Positions 41,395-49,956 of a stretch of DNA of 64,000 nt are shown piece by piece; the stretch's first letter is position 1; each line of letters starts with the position of its first letter. The position numbers were made by a program, and so were the translations under genes. The DNA is from Rhodobacter maris. Its GTDB lineage: Bacteria; Pseudomonadota; Alphaproteobacteria; Rhodobacterales; Rhodobacteraceae. The stretch is taken from NCBI RefSeq assembly GCF_900217815.1, contig NZ_OBMT01000010.1, forward strand, positions 1 through 64,000, given 5' to 3'. The notes beneath the pieces are model-generated. The model was given only the letters and a program-made list of their open reading frames with translations. It had not been told where the DNA came from and made no database searches.

Positions 41395-42909
41395 ATGAGT
41401 TTCACCCCCCGCGGCATGCATCTGATCGCCGGAACCTGGATCGATAGCGGCGAACGCTTCGCCTCGGCGCCGGTGGAGGGGCCGGTGCACAGCTTTGCCA
41501 AGGGCACGCCCGCGCTTGTCGATCAGGCCGCGCAGGCGGCTGAGGCGGCTTTCCCGGCCTACAGCGCGCTCACGCGCGCAGAGCGCGCGGCGTTTCTTGA
41601 GGCGATTGCCGATGAGATCGAGGCGCGCGGCGCCGATCTCACCGAGATTGCGATGCAGGAAAGCGGCCTTCCCAAGGGCCGGCTGGAGGGCGAGCGGGGG
41701 CGCACCACGGGTCAGCTGCGCCTCTTTGCGCGCCATATTCTGGCGGGCGATTATCTGGACCGGCGCCACGACCCGGCGCTGCCCGAGCGCGCGCCGCTGC
41801 CGCGCCCCGATCTGCGAATGATGCAACGCCCGATCGGCCCGGTCGCGGTGTTTGGCGCCTCGAACTTCCCGCTCGCCTTCTCGACGGCGGGCGGCGATAC
41901 GGCGGCGGCGCTGGCCGCGGGCTGCCCGGTGGTGGTGAAGGGCCATGAGGCGCATCCCGGCACCGGCGAGATTGTCGCCGAGGCGATTGCCGCCGCCGCC
42001 GCGCGCACTGGCATGCCCGCGGGGGTCTTTTCGCTCGTGCAGGGCGGCGCGCGCGAGGTCGGCGCCGCGCTGGTGCAGCATCCGTTGATCTCTGCCGTGG
42101 GCTTTACCGGCTCCTACGCCGCGGGCCGTGCGCTTTATGACCTTTGCGCCGCGCGCCCCGAGCCGATCCCGTTCTTTGGCGAACTGGGCGCGGTGAACCC
42201 GATGTTCCTGCTCCCCGAAGCGGTGGCGGCGCGCGGCGCGGCCCTTGGCAGCGGCTGGGCGGGCTCGCTGACAATGGGGGCGGGGCAGTTCTGCACCAAT
42301 CCGGGCATCGTCGTGGTGATCACGGGCGCCGAGGCGGAGGCTTTCGTGGCCGCGGCCCATGCCGCGCTCGCGGCAAGCGCCGCGCAGGTGATGCTGACCG
42401 AGGGGATCGCCAAGGCCTATGTGTCGGGGGCCGAAAAAATCGGCGCGCAGACCGGTGTGCAGGAGCTGCTCACCTCGATGTGCGAACCGCGCTCCGCGCG
42501 GCCCTTCCTTTACAAGGTGTCCGCGGCGGATTGGCTTGGCAATCATGCGCTCTCGGAAGAGGTGTTCGGCCCGCTCGGCCTTGTGATCGAAGTCGGCGAT
42601 GCGGAAGAGATGGTGGCCGTGGCGCAAAGCTTCCGCGGCCAGCTCACCGCAACGCTGCATATGGATGCGGGCGACCGCGCGCTGGCGGGGCGGCTTTTGC
42701 CGATCCTTGAACGCAAGGCGGGCCGGGTGCTTGCCAACGGCTTTCCGACCGGTGTCGAAGTCTGTGACAGCATGGTTCATGGCGGGCCCTTCCCGGCCTC
42801 GACGAACTTTGGCGCCACCTCGGTGGGCACGCTTTCGATCCGCCGCTTCCTGCGCCCGGTCTGCTATCAGGACATCCCCGCCGATCTTCTGCCCGAAGAC
42901 CTGCGCTGA
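41395..42909 (+). CDS. 2-ketoglutarate semialdehyde dehydrogenase (ALDH)
   Basis: NAD(P)-dependent aldehyde dehydrogenase of 504 residues. The catalytic Cys300 is in GAGQFCTNPG, the general base Glu in FFGELGAVNP, and the cofactor-binding ASNFPLAFSTAGGDTAAALAAG is an ALDH subtype typical of KGSADH in hydroxyproline, arabinose and glucarate pathways. The reaction oxidises 2-ketoglutarate semialdehyde to 2-oxoglutarate, the last step of 4-hydroxyproline catabolism. ATG 41395 is used because of GGAAGGA at good spacing, not the upstream start at 41368. It is divergent from the transporter operon and ends at a bidirectional terminator. Confidence 0.87.
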   Translation: MSFTPRGMHLIAGTWIDSGERFASAPVEGPVHSFAKGTPALVDQAAQAAEAAFPAYSALTRAERAAFLEAIADEIEARGADLTEIAMQESGLPKGRLEGERGRTTGQLRLFARHILAGDYLDRRHDPALPERAPLPRPDLRMMQRPIGPVAVFGASNFPLAFSTAGGDTAAALAAGCPVVVKGHEAHPGTGEIVAEAIAAAAARTGMPAGVFSLVQGGAREVGAALVQHPLISAVGFTGSYAAGRALYDLCAARPEPIPFFGELGAVNPMFLLPEAVAARGAALGSGWAGSLTMGAGQFCTNPGIVVVITGAEAEAFVAAAHAALAASAAQVMLTEGIAKAYVSGAEKIGAQTGVQELLTSMCEPRSARPFLYKVSAADWLGNHALSEEVFGPLGLVIEVGDAEEMVAVAQSFRGQLTATLHMDAGDRALAGRLLPILERKAGRVLANGFPTGVEVCDSMVHGGPFPASTNFGATSVGTLSIRRFLRPVCYQDIPADLLPEDLR

Positions 42910-42910
42910 C

Positions 42911-42944
42911 AAAATGCCCGCCCTCGGCAAACCGGGGGCGGGCA
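42911..42944. terminator. Bidirectional terminator KGSADH/DDAH
   Basis: TGCCCGCCC (42915-42923) / GGGCGGGCA (42936-42944). The left flank AAAA gives a U-tract on the minus strand. It separates the convergent KGSADH and DDAH genes. Confidence 0.75.
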
Positions 42945-42966
42945 AGGCTCTCGTTCGGCGCTGAAA

Positions 42967-43764
42967 TCAGGCGGCGAACCAGCGCAGCGACATGCACGAC
43001 AGCCCCGCATCGACCTTGCGGATTTCCTGCGTGGCGAGCGGCACCACCGCGTAGCCCGCTTGCATCAGCATCTCGATCGTGCGCGGGAAATCTGCGCCCA
43101 CCAGCACCACATCGTTCACGCGCAGCGCGTTGGCGGCCTCTTCCTCGCCCTCGGGCACAAGCAGCGTGCGCAGATCGCCAAACACGCCCGAGGCGGCGAG
43201 CCGCGCGGTCGAGAGCACGGTGTCTTCCGCGAGCAGCGAGCAATCGCTCTTGAAATGCAGCACACCCTTCGGCGTGGTGACGATTTCAGAGGCATGTCCC
43301 AGCGCTTTCAGGCAGCCCTGCAACGCCTCGGCGCCCTCGGCGTTGGTGCGCGCGCTGAGCCCGATCATCACCTTGTCGGCGGTGCGCAGGATGTCGCCGC
43401 CATCGGCAAAGCCGGTGCCGGGCAGATGCAGCACCATCTCGAAATGCTCTGCCAGCACCGGGGCCATGAACCCCGCCTCATGGCGGCGGGTGGGGGCGCC
43501 GGGGCGCAGCACGATCGCGCCTTCGGTAAAGACGAGGGCGGGGTCTTCCACAAAAACGGAATCGGGGAAGTCCTCGAGCGCGGGCAGCACGGTGACGGTG
43601 CAGCCCGCCGCCTCAAGCGCCGTCACATAGGCGCGGTGCTCGGCGATCACGCCCTCATAGCTCGGATCGCCCATGTCGACGGCGCGCAGCCCCGCCGTGA
43701 TCGAGCGGGAGGGCGTGCGCGCGAGAATGGAATTGAAACGGGTAACAGGGATCTTCTGGGTCAT
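42967..43764 (-). CDS. N(G),N(G)-dimethylarginine dimethylaminohydrolase (DDAH)
   Basis: Amidinotransferase-superfamily enzyme of 265 residues that hydrolyses methylated arginine to citrulline and methylamine or dimethylamine. The catalytic Cys257 is in GLSCMSLRW, the His170 in LHFKSDCS, and the substrate-guanidine acidic residues are in FADGGDIL (119-126) and VFVEDPAL (70-77). Length and single-domain form fit DDAH rather than arginine deiminase, which is about 400 residues. It begins in an ATGA overlap with the EamA exporter and is the last gene of the transporter operon. Confidence 0.88.
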   Translation of the reverse strand: MTQKIPVTRFNSILARTPSRSITAGLRAVDMGDPSYEGVIAEHRAYVTALEAAGCTVTVLPALEDFPDSVFVEDPALVFTEGAIVLRPGAPTRRHEAGFMAPVLAEHFEMVLHLPGTGFADGGDILRTADKVMIGLSARTNAEGAEALQGCLKALGHASEIVTTPKGVLHFKSDCSLLAEDTVLSTARLAASGVFGDLRTLLVPEGEEEAANALRVNDVVLVGADFPRTIEMLMQAGYAVVPLATQEIRKVDAGLSCMSLRWFAA

Positions 43765-44687
43765 GGGGTGGGTCCGTTGAGGGGAGAAAGGGCAGGGCCG
43801 GGTTCGGGAAGAGGGGCGGGGCGGCGTTTGTCGCGGTTGACCGCATGCACACCAATCAGCCCGCTCGCCGCAATCAGCACCGCGCCGAGGATCAGCGCGA
43901 GATCGGGGCGCGTGCCCCAGATCAGCGCGCCAAGGAGGAAGGCCCAGATCAGGCCGGTATATTCAAAGGGCGCGAGCACCGCGGCGCTGGCGCGCTCGAA
44001 GCTCGCGAAAAGCGCATATTGCCCGGCCCCGCCGATCAGCCCGACCGCGGCCATCAGCGCAATCTCCGAAAGCCCCGGCATCGGCCCTTGAAAGGGCAGC
44101 ATCCCGCCGGTGACGAGACAAAAGACGATGTTGGTGACAAGCACTTGCGCGCCCACCGTCATGCGCCCGTTGATGCGGCGCAGCAAGATGTAGCCAAAGG
44201 CCCAAAGGAGCGCCGAGAGCAGCACGAGCGCGGTTGCCGTGGGCGCGGGCGCATGGGTCGGGTGCACCGCCACGATCACGCCCGCAAACCCAACCGCGAC
44301 CGAGGCCCATTGCAAGGGCCCGACCCGCTCTTTCAGGACCAGCACGGCAAGCACCACCACCATCACCGGGGCGGAGAAATAGATCACCGTCATCTCGGCG
44401 AGCGAGAGGTCACGCGCGCCGGTATAATAAAGGATCCAGGCCACGATCGAGATCGTGGCGCGCAAGATCACCATCGCCTGCGCCGAGGAGGCGAGCGCGC
44501 CCCGAACCATCGGCCCGCGCCCGAAGAGGAGGCAGGCCGCCGTCACCGCGAGCGAGCGGAAGAACAGCGACACCGGCACCGATTGATCGGCGACGAGCCA
44601 TTTCATCGCCGCATCCTGCAGCCCGAGAAGCCCATAGGCGAGCACGCACAAAAGCACGCCCGTCAAAGCGGGATCGAGACGTTTCAT
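43761..44687 (-). CDS. DMT-family transporter (EamA)
   Basis: Ten-TM drug/metabolite transporter of 308 residues with two EamA repeats. Segments include GLLGLQDAAMKWL, ISIVAWILYYTGARDLSLAEMTVIYFSAPVMV and the second repeat beginning FGYILLRRINGR. The substrate cannot be read from sequence. It lies between an M20 amidohydrolase and DDAH with an ATGA overlap to the latter, so it may export a product of that pathway, such as citrulline or an amine. Confidence 0.85.
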   Translation of the reverse strand: MKRLDPALTGVLLCVLAYGLLGLQDAAMKWLVADQSVPVSLFFRSLAVTAACLLFGRGPMVRGALASSAQAMVILRATISIVAWILYYTGARDLSLAEMTVIYFSAPVMVVVLAVLVLKERVGPLQWASVAVGFAGVIVAVHPTHAPAPTATALVLLSALLWAFGYILLRRINGRMTVGAQVLVTNIVFCLVTGGMLPFQGPMPGLSEIALMAAVGLIGGAGQYALFASFERASAAVLAPFEYTGLIWAFLLGALIWGTRPDLALILGAVLIAASGLIGVHAVNRDKRRPAPLPEPGPALSPLNGPTP

Positions 44688-44710
44688 TCAAGCCTCGCGC
44701 GCGGGCCGGG

Positions 44711-45889
44711 TCATGACCGGCCACGTTCCAAAAACCGCTCCGCCAGTCCGACAAAGAAGGCCGCGCCCGGTGCGATGGCCGCGTCGTTGAAGTCGAACTT
44801 CGGATGGTGATGGGCCGGGTCGTTCGGGCCTTTTGCGGTGCCAAGGAAGAAATAGGTGCCCGGGCATTCGTTCAGGAAATAGGCGAAATCCTCGCTCCCC
44901 ATCATCGGGCGGGGAAAGTCCTTGGCCTTCTCTGCGCCAAACATCTCGGCGGCGAGATCGCGCGCGAAGGCGGTTTCTGCTGCGTGGTTGATGGTGGGGT
45001 CGTAGCTGCGGACATAATCGATGTGCGCCGCGCAGCCGAAGCTTTGCGCCTGCGCAAGGGCAATCGCCTTGATCCGCGCCTCGATCACGTCGCGCACACC
45101 GGCATCGAAGGTGCGGATGCCCACGACAATCTCGGCCCGCTCGGGCACGATATTGCTCGCCGTGCCCGAATGGATTGCCGCCACCGTCACCACGGCATTG
45201 TCGAGTGCCGAGACATTGCGCGCCACGATGGTTTGCAGCGCCATCACGATGGAAGCGGCCGCCACCACCGGGTCACGGCAGAGTTCGGGCGTGGCGCCAT
45301 GGCCGCCAAGGCCGGTCACGGTGATCGTGCATTCATCGACCGCGGCCATGATCGCCCCGTCCCGAAAGGTGAATTGGCCAAAGGGCAGCGCGGGGTCGTT
45401 GTGCATGCCAAAGACCGCATCGCAGGGGAAGGCGCGAAAGAACCCCTCTTCGACCATCATCTGCGCACCGCCAAAGTTCTCTTCGGCGGGCTGGAAGATC
45501 AGATGCACGGTGCCATCGAAATTTTGCCGCTCCGCGAGGGTTTTGGCGGCAGCGAGCAAGGTCGCGGTATGGCCGTCATGGCCGCAGGCATGCATCTTGC
45601 CCGGGGTCTGGCTCGCGTAGGGGGCGCCGGTTTCCTCAAGGATCGGCAGCGCATCCATATCGGCGCGCAGGCCGATCGCGCGATTGCCCGCGCCGTAGCT
45701 GAGCGTGCCCACCACGCCCGTGCGCGCAAGCCCGCGCGAGACGGAATAGCCATAGCTCTCCAGTTCTTGCGCGACGATATCGGCGGTGCGCAGCTCCTCC
45801 AGCCCGATTTCGGGATGGCGGTGCAGGTCTTTGCGCAGCGCGATGAAATGGTCGAGGTCGGTGATCTGGTGCGAAGAGATCGGGGTCAC
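44711..45889 (-). CDS. M20D-family amidohydrolase
   Basis: Metal-dependent amidohydrolase/carboxypeptidase of 392 residues (hippurate hydrolase, IAA-amino acid hydrolase and acetylornithine deacetylase relatives). Metal and catalytic motifs are HACGHDGHTATLLAAA (about 100-115), PAEENFGGAQMMVEEG, and MGSEDFAYF with HHPKFDFND near the C-terminus; the dimerisation domain is in the middle. GTG at 45889 is the start, preceded by GGGGAG in a TGACGTG junction with the permease stop. In this operon it may remove an acyl group from an imported arginine derivative. Confidence 0.87.
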   Translation of the reverse strand: MTPISSHQITDLDHFIALRKDLHRHPEIGLEELRTADIVAQELESYGYSVSRGLARTGVVGTLSYGAGNRAIGLRADMDALPILEETGAPYASQTPGKMHACGHDGHTATLLAAAKTLAERQNFDGTVHLIFQPAEENFGGAQMMVEEGFFRAFPCDAVFGMHNDPALPFGQFTFRDGAIMAAVDECTITVTGLGGHGATPELCRDPVVAAASIVMALQTIVARNVSALDNAVVTVAAIHSGTASNIVPERAEIVVGIRTFDAGVRDVIEARIKAIALAQAQSFGCAAHIDYVRSYDPTINHAAETAFARDLAAEMFGAEKAKDFPRPMMGSEDFAYFLNECPGTYFFLGTAKGPNDPAHHHPKFDFNDAAIAPGAAFFVGLAERFLERGRS

Positions 45890-45890
45890 G

Positions 45891-46679
45891 TCAGGCTCCC
45901 CTTGTGGGCAGGCGGTTTTCGAAGAAGCGGAAGATCGCGACCATCAGCGCGGTCAGGATCAGGTAGATCAGCGCGAGCAGCAACAGCGGCTCATAGGTGA
46001 GCAGCGTCGCCGAGCGCACGCGCGAGATCACGCCGTAAAGGTCCACCACGGTGATGGTGGCGACGAGCGGCGTGGATTTGAGCTGCAGCACCATCTCGCC
46101 ATTGAGCGTTGGCAGCGCGCGGTAAAGCGCGCGCGGCAGCCAGATCCGCCAAAAGAGCTTGAGCGGGCTCATCCCGAAGGCGCGCCCCGCCTGCAATTCG
46201 CCCCGCGGCACACCGGCAAAGGCGCCACGCATCACCTCGCCCTCATAGGCGGCAAAGGAAATGGTGAGCGCGGCCAGCCCGTAGGGCCAGGCCTCGCGCA
46301 GGTAAGGCCAGAGGAAGCTGCCGCGGATGCCGGGGATCATCGGGAAAAGCGAGCCGATGCCGTAATAGAGGAGCCACAGTTGCAGCAGAAGCGGCGTGCC
46401 GCGGATCACCGTGCAAAAGAGCTGCGCCGGGGCCGAGAGCCAGCGCGGCCCGGTCACCTGCACAAGCCCGATCGGCAGCGCCACCGCCGCGCCGAGGATC
46501 ACCGATTCGGCGAGGATGGCAAGCGTGGTGCCAAGGCCCTTGAGCAAGAGCGGCGTGTATTTCGGCAGCCACGCCCAGTCACCCGCGAGCACCGCCCAAA
46601 GAACGATGCCGAGCGCAAGCGCGAGCATCACGAGCCGGTGCGGGCGGAGCCAGCCGCGCAGAGGGGAGGGGGCGCTCAT
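45891..46679 (-). CDS. Polar amino acid ABC transporter permease (module 2, second)
   Basis: HisM/ArtM-type permease of 262 residues. The signature is SFAAYEGEVMRGAFAGVPRGELQAGRAFGMSPLKLFWRIWLPRALYRALP. I chose ATG 46679, in an ATGA overlap with the first permease, rather than the longer frame to 46712. It is coupled downstream to the amidohydrolase by a TGACGTG junction. Confidence 0.88.
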   Translation of the reverse strand: MSAPSPLRGWLRPHRLVMLALALGIVLWAVLAGDWAWLPKYTPLLLKGLGTTLAILAESVILGAAVALPIGLVQVTGPRWLSAPAQLFCTVIRGTPLLLQLWLLYYGIGSLFPMIPGIRGSFLWPYLREAWPYGLAALTISFAAYEGEVMRGAFAGVPRGELQAGRAFGMSPLKLFWRIWLPRALYRALPTLNGEMVLQLKSTPLVATITVVDLYGVISRVRSATLLTYEPLLLLALIYLILTALMVAIFRFFENRLPTRGA

Positions 46680-47395
46680 GCGTGCACCTGTGGCATGCCG
46701 CGCCGGGCCCATTTCTCGATCCGGGCGATGGCGATGTTGGAAACGAGCGTCAGCGCCAGATAAAGTGCGCCCGCAGCCAGGAAAAAGAGCATGTAATGCT
46801 TGGTTGCGCCCGCCGCTTGCCGGGTGACGAGGGTGAGTTCGCTGAAGCCCACGACGGCAAGGAGCGCGGTATCCTTGGTGGCGATGAGCCAGAGGTTTGC
46901 CAGCCCCGGGAGCGCATGGGGCAGCATTGCGGGCAGCGTGACGCGGCGCAAAAGCAGCCCGCCCGGCATGCCGTAGGCGCGCCCCGCCTCGATCTCGCCC
47001 GCGGGAATGGCCTTGATCGCGCCGCGGATCACCTCGGTCGCATAGGCGCCCTGCACCACGCCGATCACGAAGATGCCTGCGGCGAGCCCCGAAATATCGA
47101 CCGGGCTACGGCCCAGGGCCGCCATCAGCCGGTTGAGCGCATCGGTGCCCGCATAATAGAGAAGCAGGATCAGCACGAGTTCGGGCACGGCGCGCACGAC
47201 GATGGTGTAAGTCTCCATCAGGTCGCGCACGATCTCATTGCCGTAAAGCTTGCCGACCGCGCCGCCGACGCCGAGGATCAGCCCGAGCAGATAGCCGCCC
47301 ACGGCAATTTCAAGCGAATGCGCAAGCCCCGTCAGAAGCACGCCGCCCCAGCCGGGGGGGGCGAGCGCAAGAAGCTGCCAGAAGGTCTGATCCAT
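46676..47395 (-). CDS. Polar amino acid ABC transporter permease (module 2, first)
   Basis: HisQ/ArtQ-type permease of 239 residues with the signature QGAYATEVIRGAIKAIPAGEIEAGRAYGMPGGLLLRRVTLPAMLPHALP. It follows the binding protein gene after a perfect 24-bp palindrome. Permeases of this type serve cationic amino acids such as arginine, ornithine and lysine. Confidence 0.88.
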   Translation of the reverse strand: MDQTFWQLLALAPPGWGGVLLTGLAHSLEIAVGGYLLGLILGVGGAVGKLYGNEIVRDLMETYTIVVRAVPELVLILLLYYAGTDALNRLMAALGRSPVDISGLAAGIFVIGVVQGAYATEVIRGAIKAIPAGEIEAGRAYGMPGGLLLRRVTLPAMLPHALPGLANLWLIATKDTALLAVVGFSELTLVTRQAAGATKHYMLFFLAAGALYLALTLVSNIAIARIEKWARRGMPQVHA

Positions 47396-47419
47396 GCTGT
47401 CGGGGCCTTGTCAGGAAAG

Positions 47420-47443
47420 GGGCGGGCCAGCGCTGGCCCGCCC
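47420..47443 (-). terminator. Perfect 24-bp palindrome between binding protein and permease genes (module 2)
   Basis: GGGCGGGCCAGC (47420-47431) directly abuts GCTGGCCCGCCC (47432-47443); the minus-strand tail is CTTTCC. It probably limits readthrough or stabilises the binding protein transcript. Confidence 0.65.
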
Positions 47444-47451
47444 GGAGCATC

Positions 47452-48228
47452 TCAGTAGATGTCGAAGTCGAAGTATTTCGCGTTGAAGGCGGCATAGGTG
47501 CCGTTTTCGCGGATCGCCTTGATCGCGGCGTTGAGCTTGTCTTTCAGTTCCGTATCTTCCTTGCGCAGGCCGATGCCCGCATCCTCGGCCATGATCTCCG
47601 GGTCGCTCTCGACCACGCCTTTCAGGTCACAGCAGGCTTGGCCCGCTTCCGAGGCGAGGAAGTCGCGCAGGGTGATCTCGTCGGCCTGCACCGCATCGAC
47701 GCGGCCCGCGGCGAGGTCGGCATTCGCCTCGTCCTGGGTCTGGTATTCGCGCAAAGTCGTGCCTTCCGGGGCAAAGTGCTTTTGCGCATAGGCCTGGTGG
47801 ATCGTGCCGACCTGCACGCCAAGGATCTTGTCGGCGAGAGCGGCGGGGGTGGCGTCAAAGGTCATGTCCTTGAGCCCGATCACCACCGCTTTCGAGCGGT
47901 AATAGCCATCGGTGAAGTCGATCACCTGTTTGCGCTCGGGCGTGACCGACATCGAGGCGATGATCATGTCGATCTTGCCGCTCGTCAGCGCCGGGATGAT
48001 GCCGTCCCAGGCCACCGGGGTGAGCACGCAGTCAAGCTTTGCCTGCGCGCAAACGGCGTTCATGAAGTCGATCTCCCAGCCGCTCCAGTTGCCGGCCGCA
48101 TCGGGCACGGTGAAGGGCGGGTAGGGCTCGGCGGCGATGCCGACCTTGACCGGATCGGCCGCCGCCACAGTGGCGCCCGAAACCGCGGCAAGCCCGGCCA
48201 CGAGCAGCGTAACGATTTGCTTTTTCAT
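47452..48228 (-). CDS. Cationic amino acid-type ABC transporter substrate-binding protein (module 2)
   Basis: Periplasmic SBP_bac_3 protein of 258 residues. The signal peptide ends at about VAAA-DP (24-25). The ligand pocket shows AAEPYPPFTVPDAAGNWSGWEIDFMNAVCAQAKL and the C-terminal lobe KDKLNAAIKAIRENGTYAAFNAKYFDFDIY, in the style of lysine/arginine/ornithine-binding proteins. It sits between the ATPase gene (42 nt upstream) and the permeases. Neighbouring DDAH and AruH-like genes suggest an arginine-like ligand. Confidence 0.87.
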   Translation of the reverse strand: MKKQIVTLLVAGLAAVSGATVAAADPVKVGIAAEPYPPFTVPDAAGNWSGWEIDFMNAVCAQAKLDCVLTPVAWDGIIPALTSGKIDMIIASMSVTPERKQVIDFTDGYYRSKAVVIGLKDMTFDATPAALADKILGVQVGTIHQAYAQKHFAPEGTTLREYQTQDEANADLAAGRVDAVQADEITLRDFLASEAGQACCDLKGVVESDPEIMAEDAGIGLRKEDTELKDKLNAAIKAIRENGTYAAFNAKYFDFDIY

Positions 48229-48270
48229 GATTTCCCTGTCGGTTGTGGTGGTTGGTGGATCCCGGCGCGT

Positions 48271-49044
48271 TCACTGAGCCGGGTTGAGGAAGCGTTGCAG
48301 CCGCTCGGAACGGGGGGCGCCAAAGATCTGTTCTGGCGGGCCCTCCTCCTCGATCAGGCCGTTGCAGAAATAGGCGACACGGGTGGCGACGTTGCGGGCG
48401 AAGGCCATCTCATGGGTGACAAGGATCATCGTGCGCCCCTCGCGGGCGAGATCGCCGATCACGGTGAGCACCTCGCCCACAAGCTCGGGGTCGAGCGCGG
48501 AGGTGGGCTCGTCAAACAGGATCACCTCCGGGTCGACGGCCAGCGCGCGCGCAATCGCGGCGCGTTGCTGCTGGCCGCCCGAGAGATGCACGGGGTAGCT
48601 GTTGCGCTTTTCATAAAGGCCAACGCGCTTGAGCACCGCCTCGGCGGTGGCAATCGCCTGATCCTTCGGCACGCCCATCACATGCACCGGCGCCTCGATC
48701 ACGTTTTGCAGCACCGTCATGTGCTGCCAGAGACAGAAGTTCTGGAACACCATCGAGAGGCGCGTGCGGATGCGTTGCACCTGCCGCGGATCGACCGGGT
48801 GCAAGTCGCCATGCCGGTCCGGCCGCATCTCGATTTCCTCGCCATGAATGCGGATCGAGCCCGCCGAGGGCGTTTCGAGAAAATTGATGCAGCGCAGGAA
48901 GGTCGACTTGCCCGAGCCCGAGCCGCCGATGATGGCGATCACCTCGCCCTTCTTGGCCGCGAGCGAGACGCCTTTGAGAACATCGAGCGTGCCAAAGCGC
49001 TTGTGCAGCTCTCTCACTTCGATCGCTCGGGCCGGTTGTGCCAC
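48271..49044 (-). CDS. Polar amino acid ABC transporter ATP-binding protein (module 2)
   Basis: ATPase of 257 residues, HisP/ArtP type. Walker A is GGSGSGKSTFL, the signature LSGGQQQRAAIARAL and Walker [18 protein letters not shown]; an insertion EMRPDRHGDLHPVDPRQVQRIR precedes the Q-loop, as in HisP. The start is a GTG at 49044, chosen because AGGAGGAA lies six bases upstream; the frame stays open to 49194 without conserved residues. It is the first gene of the seven-gene minus-strand operon ending in DDAH. Confidence 0.88.
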   Translation of the reverse strand: MAQPARAIEVRELHKRFGTLDVLKGVSLAAKKGEVIAIIGGSGSGKSTFLRCINFLETPSAGSIRIHGEEIEMRPDRHGDLHPVDPRQVQRIRTRLSMVFQNFCLWQHMTVLQNVIEAPVHVMGVPKDQAIATAEAVLKRVGLYEKRNSYPVHLSGGQQQRAAIARALAVDPEVILFDEPTSALDPELVGEVLTVIGDLAREGRTMILVTHEMAFARNVATRVAYFCNGLIEEEGPPEQIFGAPRSERLQRFLNPAQ

Positions 49045-49218
49045 GCATTCCTCCTGCCGGTCTGGCGCCGCTGTGGCGCTTCGTCGCTCAGGCTTGACGG
49101 GGCTTTGCGCCCTTGTCTGCCCCGCGGCGCGCGGAATGCGGGCAAAAATGACGCCGGGATGAAATTTTGGCTGTTTTCGGCGCGCAGTGCTCAAAGACTA
49201 TACAAACGTGCAATAACT

Positions 49219-49230
49219 ATACGGTCGTAT
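49219..49230. promoter_or_regulatory. Dyad in the operon/TetR divergent region
   Basis: ATACG-GT-CGTAT, an A+T-rich inverted repeat within the 268-bp space between the transporter operon and the TetR gene. An ACTATAC direct repeat (about 49197-49203 and 49216-49222) surrounds it. A plausible TetR-family operator controlling both directions. Confidence 0.4.
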
Positions 49231-49312
49231 TCTTTCAGGCGCCGAATCTCGCTTGCGCTGGCGGCGGGGGCACCGGATGGGAGGAAGAGGCCAGAGCCGG
49301 AGGGAGGCGAGA

Positions 49313-49954
49313 ATGTCGGACACATTCCGGCGCATGCAAGAGTTCGACCGGCGCGCGGAACTGGTGCGCGCCACGCTTGACTGCATCGCCGACAAGGGCA
49401 TTCAGGGGGCGACCGTGCGGGCCGTTGCGGCTGCGGCGGGGGTCAGCATCGGGCTGATCCGGCACCATTTCGAGACCAAGGAAAACATGGTGCTCGAGGC
49501 CTACCGCGAGACCATCCGCATGCTCACCGCGCCGTGTGACCGGGTGCTGGCGGCCGAGATCGAAAGCCCGCATGAGCGGCTTGCCCGCTTCATCCGCGCG
49601 AGCATCGGCGGGGAGATCTCGGATCTGCGCATTCTCTCGCTCTGGGCGGCCTTCATGAGCCAGCTCAATGCCGACCCGGAGATGAAGCGAATCCATGATG
49701 AGGCGCATCTGCCTTACCGCTCAAGCTTTGAGCCCCTGATCCGTGCGGTGATGGCGGCGGAGGGGCGCCACCTCGCCCCCGGAGAGGTCGCCCGGCTCGC
49801 GATTGCCATGACCGCGGTGATCGACGGGCTCTGGCTTGAGGGCTGCCTGCCAAAACAGGCTGAAACCTCAGAGGATTACGTCGCCATCGGCCTCGAGGCC
49901 GCCGAGGCGCTTTTGCGCGTGGCCTTGCCGCGCCCGACCAACACGAAGGACTGA
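49313..49954 (+). CDS. TetR-family regulator (BetI-like)
   Basis: Repressor of 213 residues. The TetR_N helix-turn-helix is ATVRAVAAAAGVSIGLIRHHFETKENMV (about 35-62), and the C-terminal BetI-type ligand domain contains SLWAAFMSQLNADPEMKRIHDE. BetI relatives sense amines or amino-acid derivatives. ATG 49313 follows AGGGAGG; the longer frame from 49253 is low complexity. It is divergent from the ABC-DDAH operon and 2 nt upstream of the aminotransferase gene, so it likely regulates both. Confidence 0.87.
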   Translation: MSDTFRRMQEFDRRAELVRATLDCIADKGIQGATVRAVAAAAGVSIGLIRHHFETKENMVLEAYRETIRMLTAPCDRVLAAEIESPHERLARFIRASIGGEISDLRILSLWAAFMSQLNADPEMKRIHDEAHLPYRSSFEPLIRAVMAAEGRHLAPGEVARLAIAMTAVIDGLWLEGCLPKQAETSEDYVAIGLEAAEALLRVALPRPTNTKD

Positions 49955-49956
49955 CC

